A stretch of 64,000 bases of DNA from assembly GCF_026309355.1 (NCBI RefSeq), contig NZ_JAPJZK010000001.1, positions 248,001-312,000 on the forward strand, read 5' to 3'. The translations under genes were made by a program, and so were the position numbers. This DNA comes from Spartinivicinus marinus. Its GTDB lineage: Bacteria > Pseudomonadota > Gammaproteobacteria > Pseudomonadales > Zooshikellaceae. Below are positions 47,663 to 57,304 of this stretch, piece after piece (within the stretch, counting starts at the first letter, position 1; the number at the start of each line of letters is the position of its first letter). The notes beneath the pieces are model-generated. The model did no database searches and was not told the DNA's origin. It saw only the letters and a list, made by a program, of their open reading frames with translations.

Positions 47663-50566
47663 CTAGTCCATGCTATCCAACAGTCCCTGTGCTTCTTTTT
47701 TCTGTACATCATTACCTTCAGTCATGACTTCATCCAGAATATCCCGAGCACCATCCTGATCTCCCATATCAATATAAGCCCGAGCTAAATCCAGTTTTGT
47801 CGCCGCTTCATCGGCATCAGCCAGGAACTCATAATCCTGCTCTTGACCAGCAGGGGCTTTTGCTACTGCAGGCTTAGCTTGTACTTTAGGCTCAGCCACT
47901 GCTGTTGCAGTGCCGTGATCTTCTACTGGGGCAGGTCTTGTGACAGGTGCTTCAGCAGTTACATCCATATCGTCATCCATATCCAAGTCATCAATTGCCA
48001 ATTCCGCCGCCAGGCTTTCAGTAGCTGCATCCAAGTCAGCCAGATTATCTTCCATTGCGTCAGAGTCTAAGATAAAGGCTTCCTCTTCTTCAGAGAGCCC
48101 CAGATTTTCAGCCTTAGTTAATGTTTCAGTCGGCGCTGGCTGCTCAACAGGAGGCTCGGGGGCTTTTGCTATCTCCGCTACTGGCTCTTCTATTGCTACA
48201 GGCTCTTCCAGATCAAGTGCATCTTCACTCAAGTCAAGCTCAAGGTCTTCCAGTGAGGTATCTAAACTCTCTTCCAGCTCAGTCGAGGTTGACTCCATAT
48301 CCAAGCTCAGCTCATCATCCAAGCTAAACTCTTCTTCTGTAGGCAGTTCTTCTAAGTCACTCAAGTCAAGCTCTAAAGCTTTGTCCAGATCTTCAACTTC
48401 CGCTGAGGGCTCCAAATCTAAAGACAATTCATCAAGACTTTCTGCCACCTCTTCAGAGGCAACTTCATCATCCAGGCTTAACTCAAGATCAAGCTCATCT
48501 TCAAGCGCAGCAGGCTCTTCAATGCTTTCATCCAGGCTACCAAGATCTAAACCAAATTCTTCATCCTCAAGCTCTGCATCTAGACTCGTTTCCAAATCAT
48601 CCAGACTTAGCTCATCTGTCTCAGCAGTAGTAGACAGTTGATTAAGCTCACCTTCTAAATCCAAGTCATCGAGGGATAAACTTTCATCAAGATCATCCAT
48701 CGTCAAGGCTTCATCGGTTAGCTCCTGCTCTAAGCTAGCAAACTCATCTTTCTCCTCAGCAGCAATTCTGGGAGCTGCTGAAGCCAACGCATCACCAAAC
48801 TTTGCTTTTAGCGCCTCAGCCTGTTGAATAGCTCCTTGATCAGCTAGCTCGTGCAACTCCTGTAGCTCTTGGCTGAACGCATTGGCATCTTGCATTTCGG
48901 CATACACTTCCAGCAGCTTCACTCGTAAGTCGCTACGAGAAGGTTCATCATTGATTACGTTACGTAACAACTGCTCTGCTTCAGAGAAACGCCCATAAGC
49001 AATATAGATATCAGCTTCACCGATTGGATCGGCTGTTTGCGGTGTTACAGGTTCTGTTGGCTCTTCCTCTGCCACTTCCAATGCTTCTTCAGCACCACCG
49101 CCGCTCACTCCGCTAACGACGGTTTGGTCCTCCCCCAGGCCTTCCTCCTCAAACTCTTCGTAAAACTCCTCATCTTCTTGCGCTCGCCGCCGAGACCAGA
49201 GGAATAACCCTCCAACTAGTATGACAATAACACCTCCCACCGTTCCTAATAACACCGGGCTCGCGAGTACTTGGTCAATAATACCCGGCTCTGGCTTAGG
49301 TTCTGGGGTAGTTTCTGGGGTAGTTTCTGGGGTAGTTTCTGGGGTAGTGGTGGGTTGAACAGGCTGTTTATCAACCACAACTTCTGGAGTCACTGCTTGC
49401 GTTGCTTGTTCAGCTTGTTCTTGCGCTTCTGCTAATTGCGTTTGCAAAGCAGCCAGCTGCTCATCTTTCAGGCTCAACAGGCGTTGTAGGGTGCCAATCT
49501 GGTCTTCCAACTCCTGCAGTCTTGCGCCTTGCTCTTCAATTTCCCGTTGTGATTTATCAAGATTTTCCTGAGCAAGTGACAGCTCATTCTTCAGCTCGCT
49601 CACTTGCGTATCAGAAACACCTTCAGGTTGTCCCGTATCCGCACCGGTTTCGTCTGGCTGGTTGGCTGTTGATGTGACAATGGTCAGTTTACCATCCTGT
49701 GTGGTTTCCGTTACCACTGGCTCAACATCAGTTCGAGGCGTCGCATCAATTTGTGGTGCAGCTAGTTCTGTTGTGCCTTGCTTCCATGCTTGATTTTGCT
49801 GCTTAATTTGGGTCACTGCATCACTAACAGACACATTTCTAACCCGCTGTTCATCCGGTAGTCGCAGTACCTTACCTTTCTTCAACAGATTAATATTGTT
49901 GTTGATAAAGGCATCAGGGTTATCCTGCTGCAAAGCCAACATCGTTTGTTGAACAGTAACTTGACTGGAAGGCTTAACTTTGGCGGCAATTTCATAAAGG
50001 GTGTCGTTTGCTTGAACCCGATAAGAATCCCCGCCCTGGAAGCCTGTATCAGTTGGGGTTGTTGTAACCGTGGTCGGTTCAGCTGTAGTCGGTGTTGCGA
50101 CTGGAGCGGGACGCTCAGCCACTGGCTCAGCTGTAGCGGGTGCCTCAACCGCTGTTGGGGCTTGCTCAGTGAATGTCGGTGGATCTAGCAACACGGTGTA
50201 CTCACGCAGCAATCGACCGCTGGGCCAGTGCACTTCGACTAAGAAGTTTAAGTAAGGCTCTCGAACTGGCTTATTACTGGAGACTTTGATGTAGGCAGAG
50301 CCGTTAGGACGAACCACCGTCGCAAACTTCATGTTGTTTAGAAAGAAAATTCTTTCTACACCCGCTCGGTTAAAGTCTTCTCGGGTAGCTAAATTGGGTA
50401 ATATTTCATTAGCGTTCAGGTCTCTAATCTGGATGAGTTCAATTTCAGCATTCAAAGGCTGGTTGAGGGCGGATTTGAGGGCAATATCCCCAAGGCCCAG
50501 GGCATTTACTACCCCAGATGACAAGGCCCCGGTTGCAGCCATTGCCACTACAAGCTTGCGCACCAT
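47663..50566 (-). CDS. fimV: FimV, LysM-containing polar hub protein
   Basis: From the ATG at 50566, with AAGGATTGAG upstream, the protein has 967 residues. A signal peptide (1-22) precedes a periplasmic domain with a LysM motif (YRVQANDTLYEIA near 180) and a coiled coil (about 325-385). A single membrane helix (LLGTVGGVIVILVGGLFLW, near 445) follows. The cytoplasmic part is a very acidic, D/E/L/S-rich repeat region and ends in a TPR-like FimV domain (AATKLDLARAYIDMGD). FimV organises type IV pili, twitching and polarity in Pseudomonas. Its low-complexity acidic tail is normal for the family. A longer frame from 50644 has no signal peptide at its start. Confidence 0.95.
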   Translation of the reverse strand: MVRKLVVAMAATGALSSGVVNALGLGDIALKSALNQPLNAEIELIQIRDLNANEILPNLATREDFNRAGVERIFFLNNMKFATVVRPNGSAYIKVSSNKPVREPYLNFLVEVHWPSGRLLREYTVLLDPPTFTEQAPTAVEAPATAEPVAERPAPVATPTTAEPTTVTTTPTDTGFQGGDSYRVQANDTLYEIAAKVKPSSQVTVQQTMLALQQDNPDAFINNNINLLKKGKVLRLPDEQRVRNVSVSDAVTQIKQQNQAWKQGTTELAAPQIDATPRTDVEPVVTETTQDGKLTIVTSTANQPDETGADTGQPEGVSDTQVSELKNELSLAQENLDKSQREIEEQGARLQELEDQIGTLQRLLSLKDEQLAALQTQLAEAQEQAEQATQAVTPEVVVDKQPVQPTTTPETTPETTPETTPEPKPEPGIIDQVLASPVLLGTVGGVIVILVGGLFLWSRRRAQEDEEFYEEFEEEGLGEDQTVVSGVSGGGAEEALEVAEEEPTEPVTPQTADPIGEADIYIAYGRFSEAEQLLRNVINDEPSRSDLRVKLLEVYAEMQDANAFSQELQELHELADQGAIQQAEALKAKFGDALASAAPRIAAEEKDEFASLEQELTDEALTMDDLDESLSLDDLDLEGELNQLSTTAETDELSLDDLETSLDAELEDEEFGLDLGSLDESIEEPAALEDELDLELSLDDEVASEEVAESLDELSLDLEPSAEVEDLDKALELDLSDLEELPTEEEFSLDDELSLDMESTSTELEESLDTSLEDLELDLSEDALDLEEPVAIEEPVAEIAKAPEPPVEQPAPTETLTKAENLGLSEEEEAFILDSDAMEDNLADLDAATESLAAELAIDDLDMDDDMDVTAEAPVTRPAPVEDHGTATAVAEPKVQAKPAVAKAPAGQEQDYEFLADADEAATKLDLARAYIDMGDQDGARDILDEVMTEGNDVQKKEAQGLLDSMD
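49301..49348. repeat. 12-bp tandem repeat, four copies, inside fimV
   Basis: TTCTGGGGTAGT repeats four times exactly and encodes a TTPE-type repeat in the linker before the membrane helix. Exact identity at DNA level suggests copy-number slippage. Confidence 0.85.
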
Positions 50567-50996
50567 AATTCTCAATCCTTTATTATCATTTAGTCTTGCG
50601 ATTTCTAAGGAGTTGGGTCTTTCTGCCATACACTTCACGACCAATTATTTGTTTCCCAGTTCTACTTGTTTTGGCTACTTGCCACTTGTTTTGGTAACCG
50701 CCTTAAAAACAAGCAAGTCAATACATTTCCCCTCGCGATCCATAAATTGATCCCAAACGATGAATACATAGACTTCCTGTGAATGCTGGGCGAGCTTGTA
50801 GAAAAGCAAGCTTTCTAACAAACTCAGCCTGAACGCGATTGGTCAATCTGTATATAACTATAAGACACAATGAGCAGGTAAGTAGCCCGCTTACCCACTC
50901 TATTCTTATCTTAGATTTGCAAATACAACAAAATGCTAGCCTTAACCGGTTAGACTAAAGCTAGAAATAAGGTTCAAATCGTTAAGTAAGTATCAA
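50567..50996. other. Leader and gap upstream of fimV
   Basis: This 430-bp non-coding stretch between asd and fimV should contain the fimV promoter. A GCTTGTAGAAAAGCAAGC imperfect hairpin lies near 50794-50811. I see no other clear structure, and no terminator with a T tract after asd. Confidence 0.4.
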
Positions 50997-52019
50997 TTAT
51001 ATATAGTCTTTTATCAATATCTCGGCAATTTGTACACTGTTAAGAGCGGCCCCTTTCCTTACATTATCCGCTACAACCCATAAATTGAGACCTCTGTCAC
51101 AGGATATATCTTCTCTGACACGCCCGACGTAGACGGGATCTTCACCAGCAGCCTCAGTAACAGGTGTAGGATAACCACCATCTTGATGCTCATCTAACAG
51201 AACGACACCTGGTGCCTTTTTCAACAACTCCTGTGCCTGAGCAGCCGTAATCTTTTCTTTGGTTTCAATATGGACTGCTTCTGAATGACCATAAAAAACA
51301 GGCACTCTCACACAGGTTGGGTTAACCAAGATACCTTCATCGCCAAATATCTTTTTGGTCTCCCACACCATTTTCATCTCTTCTTTGGTGTAGCCATTTT
51401 CTTGAAAAACATCAATCTGTGGGAGCAAATTAAATGCAATCTGCTTAGGATAAACCTTAGCTTCTGCTCCTTTAGCATTCAATAAGGTGGCTGTTTGTGA
51501 TGCCAACTCATTAATAGCGTCTTTACCTGTTCCTGAGACAGCTTGATAGGTCGCAACGTTTATACGACTAATACCAACTGCATCATAAAATGGCTTTAAA
51601 GCTACCAACATTTGAATCGTAGAACAGTTTGGATTAGCAATAATTCCACAATTAGTATAGTCCGCTACTTTTTCAGGATTAACCTCTGGCACCACCAATG
51701 GCACATTAGGGTCATAGCGGAAGTGGGAGGTATTATCTATGACCACACAGCTGGCCGCTGCTGCTTTTGGTGCGTATTCTGCCGATACACTTCCCCCGGC
51801 TGAAAACAAGCCAATTTGTACTTTGCTAAAATCAAAGGTGGCTAAATCTTCTACTACAACTGGCTTATTTTTAAATAAGATAGTACTTCCTGCAGAACGG
51901 CTACTGGCTAAAGGGTATATTTTACCCACAGGAAAATCCCGCTGCTCCAGTATCGACAACATAGCTTCACCGACTGCACCGGTTGCCCCAACCACAGCCA
52001 CATCATATGTTTTAGTCAT
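50997..52019 (-). CDS. asd: Aspartate-semialdehyde dehydrogenase
   Basis: The protein has 340 residues. GATGAVG (11-17) binds NADP and C132 in IANPNCSTIQM is the acylating cysteine. The enzyme makes aspartate semialdehyde for lysine, methionine and threonine. The length and TKTYDVAVVGATGAVGEAM start match the class found in Gram-positives and in the asd2-type of proteobacteria, not the 370-residue enteric Asd. It lies after leuB with 67 bp between, as in the leuCDB-asd-fimV arrangement of Pseudomonas. Confidence 0.95.
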   Translation of the reverse strand: MTKTYDVAVVGATGAVGEAMLSILEQRDFPVGKIYPLASSRSAGSTILFKNKPVVVEDLATFDFSKVQIGLFSAGGSVSAEYAPKAAAASCVVIDNTSHFRYDPNVPLVVPEVNPEKVADYTNCGIIANPNCSTIQMLVALKPFYDAVGISRINVATYQAVSGTGKDAINELASQTATLLNAKGAEAKVYPKQIAFNLLPQIDVFQENGYTKEEMKMVWETKKIFGDEGILVNPTCVRVPVFYGHSEAVHIETKEKITAAQAQELLKKAPGVVLLDEHQDGGYPTPVTEAAGEDPVYVGRVREDISCDRGLNLWVVADNVRKGAALNSVQIAEILIKDYI

Positions 52020-52086
52020 ACGTGCTTACTTCCCATTAATGAGTTAATTAATTTTGAATAGGTATTAATTTTTTGCTGCGTAAAGG

Positions 52087-53166
52087 TTACAACGCTGCAA
52101 CCACAGCATCCCCCATAGCCTTAGTCGACACTTGCCGGGTATCTGTTTCTTCTGTGTAAATATCAGCAGTACGTAAGCCATCGGCTAATACTTGCTTAAC
52201 AGCAGCCTCAATTGCATCAGCGGGTTCTGGATAGCCCAGTGAATAGCGCAACATCATCGCAATGGATAAAATGGTTGCCAGCGGGTTAGCCACTTCCTTG
52301 CCTGCAATATCAGGTGCAGAACCATGGATTGGCTCGTACATACCCTTACCTTCAGCATTCAGTGATGCGGAAGGTAGCATACCAATAGAGCCTGTCAGCA
52401 TTGCCGCCGCATCCGATAAAATATCACCAAACATATTACCTGTGACAATCACATCAAACTGTTTTGGGGCTCTTACCAGTTGCATCGCTGCGTTATCCAC
52501 GTACATGTGGCTTAACTCAACATCGGGATAATCCTTAGCAACTTCTTCCATCACTTCTCGCCATAAGACAGTTGCTTCTAATACATTGGCTTTATCTACT
52601 GAACAAAGCTTACCCTGACGCTTTTGAGCTGCTTCAAATGCGACTTTTGCAATCCGACGAATTTCAGACTCGCTATACACATAAGTATTAAAACCCTGGC
52701 GCTCACCGTTGTCTAAGGTCTTAATACCACGAGGCTGACCAAAATAGATACCACCCGTCAGTTCTCGTACAATTAGAATATCCAAGCCAGCCACGACTTC
52801 TGGTTTTAAGGTGGAAGCATTTGCCAGTTGGGGATAAAGAATAGCAGGGCGCAAGTTACCAAACAGTTGTAGCTCAGCTCGTAAACCCAGTAAGCCTTTT
52901 TCAGGCCGTTTAGCCATTTCCAGCTGATCCCACTTAGGGCCGCCCACAGCACCTAATAAAATGGCATCGGCTGCTTTAGCTTGAGCCAAGGTCGACTCAG
53001 GTAATGGCACCCCCTCTGCGTCAATGGCCACACCACCCACCAAGCCTTCTTGCCAGTCAATCGCTAGCTGAAATTTATCTTTTACCGCTGCCAGTACTTT
53101 AATGGCCTCAGTAACGATTTCTGGTCCAATCCCATCACCAGGTAATACTAAAATTTGTTTACTCAT
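52087..53166 (-). CDS. leuB: 3-isopropylmalate dehydrogenase
   Basis: The protein has 359 residues. It oxidises and decarboxylates 3-isopropylmalate in leucine synthesis. Family segments include [11 protein letters not shown] at the start, [25 protein letters not shown] (substrate), VDKANVLE with the catalytic lysine, DNAAMQLV and [26 protein letters not shown], where the aspartates bind the metal. The NAD-binding HGSAPDIAG follows. It is 18 bp after leuD and is the third gene of leuCDB. The start has AGGTAAGTAGG upstream. Confidence 0.97.
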   Translation of the reverse strand: MSKQILVLPGDGIGPEIVTEAIKVLAAVKDKFQLAIDWQEGLVGGVAIDAEGVPLPESTLAQAKAADAILLGAVGGPKWDQLEMAKRPEKGLLGLRAELQLFGNLRPAILYPQLANASTLKPEVVAGLDILIVRELTGGIYFGQPRGIKTLDNGERQGFNTYVYSESEIRRIAKVAFEAAQKRQGKLCSVDKANVLEATVLWREVMEEVAKDYPDVELSHMYVDNAAMQLVRAPKQFDVIVTGNMFGDILSDAAAMLTGSIGMLPSASLNAEGKGMYEPIHGSAPDIAGKEVANPLATILSIAMMLRYSLGYPEPADAIEAAVKQVLADGLRTADIYTEETDTRQVSTKAMGDAVVAAL

Positions 53167-53184
53167 TTAAATACCTACTTACCT

Positions 53185-53823
53185 TTAACTAAATAACCAG
53201 GGATTTTGCTGTTTATACTTCGCTTCAAATGCTTTAATTTTATCAGACTTCGCTAATGTAAGACCTATTTCGTCTAAACCTTTCAACAAGCATTCACGGC
53301 GAAAGTCGTCTACCTCAAAGGTAATGACACTACCATCAGGTTTGGTAATGGTCTGTTGTTCAAGGTCAACTGTCAGTTGATAGCCTTCCTGTACTGCTAG
53401 GCCCTGGAATAGCTGATCAACTTCATCATCCGCAACCACGATAGGCAAAATGCCATTTTTAAAACAGTTGTTGTAAAAAATATCCGCAAAGCTTGGCGCA
53501 ATGACACAGCGAAAGCCGTAATCCAATAAAGCCCAAGGCGCATGTTCACGGCTGGAGCCACAACCAAAATTTTCCCGAGCCAATAAAATACTCGCCCCTT
53601 GGTAACGAGACTGATTTAACATAAAGTCTGGGTTCAACGGGCGGTTGCTACAATCCTGATCGGGCTTACCCTCATCCAGATAGCGCAACTCATCAAACAG
53701 GTTAGGACCAAACCCAGAACGCTTAATCGACTTTAAGAACTGCTTGGGGATGATCATGTCAGTGTCAACATTGGCACGATCTAAAGGAGCCACCACGCCA
53801 GTTAATTGGGTAAATGCTTCCAT
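53185..53823 (-). CDS. leuD: 3-isopropylmalate dehydratase small subunit
   Basis: The protein has 212 residues. It is the swivelling-domain subunit that completes the active site of Leu[19 protein letters not shown] opens it and [20 protein letters not shown] is the serine-loop motif contacting substrate. Together they isomerise 2- to 3-isopropylmalate. It starts 10 bp after leuC and ends 18 bp before leuB, forming a tight operon. TAAGGAG precedes the ATG. Confidence 0.97.
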   Translation of the reverse strand: MEAFTQLTGVVAPLDRANVDTDMIIPKQFLKSIKRSGFGPNLFDELRYLDEGKPDQDCSNRPLNPDFMLNQSRYQGASILLARENFGCGSSREHAPWALLDYGFRCVIAPSFADIFYNNCFKNGILPIVVADDEVDQLFQGLAVQEGYQLTVDLEQQTITKPDGSVITFEVDDFRRECLLKGLDEIGLTLAKSDKIKAFEAKYKQQNPWLFS

Positions 53824-53833
53824 GGGTTACTCC

Positions 53834-55255
53834 TTAGTCAATCGCTCTAATATCAACAAAATGGCCATAAATAGCCGCTGCTGCCGCCATTGCCGGACTC
53901 ACCAAGTGGGTCCGCCCACCAAACCCTTGCCTGCCTTCAAAGTTACGGTTTGAAGTCGATGCACAGTGCTCACCACGGCCCAGTTTGTCGGCATTCATGG
54001 CTAAACACATTGAGCAACCAGGTTCACGCCATTCCAAACCGGCTTCAATAAAGACTTTATCCAGCCCTTCCTGCTCAGCTTGCTCTTTCACCAACCCTGA
54101 CCCTGGCACCACCATTGCCTGCTTAACATTGGCAGCGACTTTTTTACCTTGAACGACTTTGGCCGCTTCTCGCAAATCTTCAATTCGCGAGTTAGTGCAA
54201 GAACCAATGAATACACGGTCCAGCTTGATATCAGTGATTGGCGTTCCTGGTTTTAGCCCCATATATTCCAGAGCGCGTTGGATACCTTCTTTACGGGTAG
54301 GATCTGTTTCGTCTTGAGGATCAGGGACACGACTCACCACGGGTGCCACCATTTCTGGCGATGTACCCCAAGTGACTTGTGGTTGAATCTCTGCTGCCGC
54401 TAGTTCTACCACCTTGTCGAAATGAGCGCCATCATCAGACACCAACTGTCGCCAACTGGCTACAGCTTGTTGCCACTGCGCTTCGCTAGGGGAAAATGGT
54501 CGGCCTTTTACATAATCAATGGTCGTTTGGTCGACAGCCACCATGCCTGCCCGAGCTCCTGCTTCAATGGCCATATTACAAATGGTCATCCGCCCTTCCA
54601 TTGATAACGAGCGAATCGCAGAACCACCAAACTCAATGGCATAGCCTGTACCACCCGCCGTACCAATTTTACCGATAATGGCCAGCACGATATCTTTTGC
54701 CGTAACAAAAGGAGACAGCTTGCCCTCAACCTTCACCAGCATGTTTTTCATTTTCTTCGCCACCAAACACTGGGTAGCCAATACATGCTCTACTTCAGAA
54801 GTACCAATACCATGAGCTAAAGCTCCAAAAGCCCCATGAGTAGAAGTATGAGAGTCACCACAAACCACCGTCATTCCAGGCAGTGTTGCCCCCTGCTCAG
54901 GCCCCACCACATGAACAATGCCTTGCCGGCGATCCTTCATGGCAAACTCAGTAATACCAAATGACTGGCAGTTATCATCCAGAGTTTTCACCTGAATTTT
55001 TGATACTGGATCAAGGATGCCATCAATCCCTGCCTGACGTTCAGCAACTGTCGTAGGTACATTGTGATCAGGGGTTGCCAGGTTAGCATCACGTCGCCAG
55101 GGTTGACGGCCAGCCAGCCTTAGTCCCTCAAAGGCCTGTGGCGAGGTCACTTCGTGCAATAAATGGCGGTCAATGTATATCAGCGCCGAACCATCATCTT
55201 GCTCAGCCACCAAATGCATCTCCCACAACTTGTCGTATAGGGTTTTAGCAGTCAT
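53834..55255 (-). CDS. leuC: 3-isopropylmalate dehydratase large subunit
   Basis: The protein has 473 residues, an aconitase-family protein with three 4Fe-4S cysteines: one in [13 protein letters not shown] and two in GCSMCLAMN. It opens with [11 protein letters not shown] and has [25 protein letters not shown] and the substrate segment [15 protein letters not shown]. It is the first gene of leuCDB and is divergent from a LysR regulator, the classic arrangement in pseudomonads. GAGGATAACG precedes its ATG. The 172-bp gap contains an inverted repeat that could be the regulator's site. Confidence 0.97.
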   Translation of the reverse strand: MTAKTLYDKLWEMHLVAEQDDGSALIYIDRHLLHEVTSPQAFEGLRLAGRQPWRRDANLATPDHNVPTTVAERQAGIDGILDPVSKIQVKTLDDNCQSFGITEFAMKDRRQGIVHVVGPEQGATLPGMTVVCGDSHTSTHGAFGALAHGIGTSEVEHVLATQCLVAKKMKNMLVKVEGKLSPFVTAKDIVLAIIGKIGTAGGTGYAIEFGGSAIRSLSMEGRMTICNMAIEAGARAGMVAVDQTTIDYVKGRPFSPSEAQWQQAVASWRQLVSDDGAHFDKVVELAAAEIQPQVTWGTSPEMVAPVVSRVPDPQDETDPTRKEGIQRALEYMGLKPGTPITDIKLDRVFIGSCTNSRIEDLREAAKVVQGKKVAANVKQAMVVPGSGLVKEQAEQEGLDKVFIEAGLEWREPGCSMCLAMNADKLGRGEHCASTSNRNFEGRQGFGGRTHLVSPAMAAAAAIYGHFVDIRAID

Positions 55256-55280
55256 TTTTCGTTATCCTCATCAGAGCCAC

Positions 55281-55311
55281 CAGGGTACTTTTGCAGGGCT
55301 TACATACCCTG
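55281..55311. promoter_or_regulatory. Inverted repeat in the leuC/lysR gap
   Basis: CAGGGTA and TACCCTG are perfect 7-bp arms separated by 17 bp. The site lies about 26 bp before the leuC start and 117 bp before the divergent LysR gene. It could be an operator or a leader hairpin. Confidence 0.4.
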
Positions 55312-55427
55312 TAATGCTTTTCATATGCCTGTTATATGCTAGGCTTAGCAGTCAAATAAAACAAATTAATAATTTTTAGATTGTCTATAAAAAATTGGAA
55401 TACTAAATCAATCAAGCTTAACAACCT

Positions 55428-56303
55428 ATGGATACACACTCTCTTAACGCATTTGTTGCGGTTGCTGAAAACGGTTCATTTTCAGTAGCCGCAGAAAAAC
55501 TCCATCTCACTCAGCCAGCAGTAAGTAAACGCATTGCGGTACTCGAACAAATGCTCGATGCTAAATTATTTGACCGCGTTGGCCGCACAATTAGCCTGAC
55601 AGAAGCAGGAAAAGTGTTATTACCCAAGGCTTATCAGATAATCAGCACCATTGCAGATACACAGCGTGAGATTCAAAATTTAACCGGTAACATCTCAGGC
55701 ACCCTGACCCTGGCCACCAGCCACCATATTGGCCTACATCGCCTCCCGCCTTTACTAAAGCAATTTACCACTCAGTTCACTGATGTTGCTTTGGATATTA
55801 ACTTTATTGACTCTGAATGGGCCTATGAGGGTATTCAGCAAGGGCAAGTAGAGCTAGCGGTAATTACCTTAGCGCCTACTCCTAGCACGAATGTCACTTC
55901 AGAAAAAATTTGGGATGACCCATTGGTATTTGTTGCTGCACCAGACCATCCGCTGGCTAAACAAGCGCAGCTAACGTTAGAGGACTTAATTAATTACAGT
56001 GCTATTTTCCCAGGTAGCAATACTTTTACTCACCATATCGTGAAATCATTATTTAACGAAGCGGGTTTACACCTTAACATTGCCATGGCCACCAACTATT
56101 TAGAAACCATTAAAATGATGGTTGCCGTAGGGCTGGCCTGGAGTGTGCTGCCACAAGCAATGGTAGATGATAGTCTTAGAATATTACCTATAAACACCCA
56201 GTCTATTAACCGACAGTTGGGCTATATTCATCATCCAGAGCGAACACTGTCAAATGCAGCCAAGGCGTTTATTGAGCTATTACAAGCTGCTAAAGGAACT
56301 TAA
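55428..56303 (+). CDS. LysR-family regulator divergent from leuCDB
   Basis: The protein has 291 residues. The N-terminal winged helix covers about 1-60 (FVAVAENGSFSVAAEKLHLTQPAVSKRIAVLEQML) and is followed by the linker helix and a periplasmic-binding-like effector domain with SHHIGLHRLPPLL and AAPDHPLA. It is transcribed away from leuC. LysR proteins usually control their divergent neighbour, so leucine-pathway control is likely, with an inducer such as an isopropylmalate intermediate possible by analogy. The sixA-like gene follows 3 bp later and is probably cotranscribed. Confidence 0.92.
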   Translation: MDTHSLNAFVAVAENGSFSVAAEKLHLTQPAVSKRIAVLEQMLDAKLFDRVGRTISLTEAGKVLLPKAYQIISTIADTQREIQNLTGNISGTLTLATSHHIGLHRLPPLLKQFTTQFTDVALDINFIDSEWAYEGIQQGQVELAVITLAPTPSTNVTSEKIWDDPLVFVAAPDHPLAKQAQLTLEDLINYSAIFPGSNTFTHHIVKSLFNEAGLHLNIAMATNYLETIKMMVAVGLAWSVLPQAMVDDSLRILPINTQSINRQLGYIHHPERTLSNAAKAFIELLQAAKGT

Positions 56304-56306
56304 TAA

Positions 56307-56813
56307 ATGAAGGAACTATTACTAGTACGCCATGCCAAATCCAGCTGGAAAGACGACTCACTGGCTGACTTTGATCGGCCTTTAAACAAACGGGGCAAAA
56401 AAACCGCACCCTTAATGGGACAGCTATTAGCCGACAAGCACTGGCACCCTGATCGCGTATTTGCCAGCCCAGCAGCCCGAGCCAAGGCCACGGCAGAATT
56501 ACTATTGCCCGCGCTAGCGATTCCCCCTGACCAGGTTGATTGGTACCCAGCGCTTTATGATGCCTCAGCAAAAGCGATTTTCAATGTCATTAAACAAGCA
56601 CCTGCTGCCTGCCAGCGATTAATGATTATTGGTCATAACCCTGGCATTGAAGAAACCATCGAAACCTTAGACCCCAAATTCAGCGAGATGATACCCACCT
56701 GCTGTGTTACCCGCATCCGCTGCAATATTAAAAACTGGCAGGAAATTAGTAAAAAATGTGGTGAAGTGATGGACTGTTTAAAACCCAAAGAGGTATTGGC
56801 GGAATTAATTTAA
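56307..56813 (+). CDS. sixA: SixA-like histidine phosphatase
   Basis: The protein has 168 residues, a single-domain histidine phosphatase. The RHG-type motif is LLVRHAKSS with nucleophile H9. DFDRPLNKRGKK gives the second arginine region, and IIGHNPGIEE contains the second histidine. SixA removes phosphate from histidine on HPt domains or on phosphotransferase-system NPr in E. coli. ASPAARAKATAELL is a standard segment. It begins 3 bp after the LysR gene. No HPt or sensor kinase is in the window, so the substrate is unknown. Confidence 0.88.
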   Translation: MKELLLVRHAKSSWKDDSLADFDRPLNKRGKKTAPLMGQLLADKHWHPDRVFASPAARAKATAELLLPALAIPPDQVDWYPALYDASAKAIFNVIKQAPAACQRLMIIGHNPGIEETIETLDPKFSEMIPTCCVTRIRCNIKNWQEISKKCGEVMDCLKPKEVLAELI

Positions 56814-56828
56814 CGGGTTTATCACTAT

Positions 56829-56862
56829 CAACACGAATATTCAGACAACACGAATATTCAGA
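56829..56862. repeat. 17-bp direct repeat, two copies
   Basis: CAACACGAATATTCAGA occurs twice without a gap just after the sixA-like gene. Confidence 0.75.
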
Positions 56863-56892
56863 TCACTTTAGCCTTATTAAGCCCAGCATAAA

Positions 56893-56956
56893 CCAAAGAT
56901 AGAAACTGTAAGCAAAGCGTTGTAAAGATAAGATTGACACAGGCATCTATCTTTGG
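56893..56956. repeat. 11-bp perfect inverted repeat
   Basis: CCAAAGATAGA at 56893-56903 is the exact complement of TCTATCTTTGG at 56946-56956. The 42-bp centre is non-coding. It may be a hairpin or a small repeat element. Confidence 0.5.
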
Positions 56957-56964
56957 AATGTAAA

Positions 56965-57214
56965 GGACACCTCTCATAATTTACCGCCCCTGGCATTTTA
57001 GCAAATTCACAAGACTTTACTTTGCAGGCATACCGGTTCGAAATTCTTTAATAGCATGTTCAATCAAATAACGCTAACTCTTTGATTCAACAATAAACCC
57101 TGAATTTTTTATATTGTTTTGTGAGAAAAAATGCTGCAACCAACCAAAACCGAATAAATAACAATCATGCCTAATGGGATTAATTTTATTTATTCCAAAC
57201 TGATATGAGAGGTA
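56965..57214. mobile_element. Possible degenerate insertion remnant in a 491-bp gap
   Basis: ACCTCTCATA near the left end reappears inverted as TATGAGAGGT near the right end, about 240 bp apart. Between them, on the minus strand from about 57105 down to 57017, a short frame reads ...YLIEHAIKEFRTGMPAK-stop with an in-frame stop before it. It looks like a decayed coding piece. Whether it is a transposon remnant is not certain. Confidence 0.3.
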
Positions 57215-57304
57215 CGTTTACACAAAAAAGTGATCTGTATAGTATCTAACCTTCACAGTGCGCACTTAATTAAATAAATAATACAACTGGTTTGAAGGTG
57301 TACC

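Noticed and set aside
47940-48641. 233-residue serine-rich frame on the plus strand
   Set aside because: It is the antisense of the acidic repeat region of fimV, where Asp/Glu/Leu codons read as serine-rich sequence.
50331-50750. 139-residue plus-strand frame across the fimV start
   Set aside because: It is antisense to the fimV signal peptide and leader; composition and lack of motif argue against coding.
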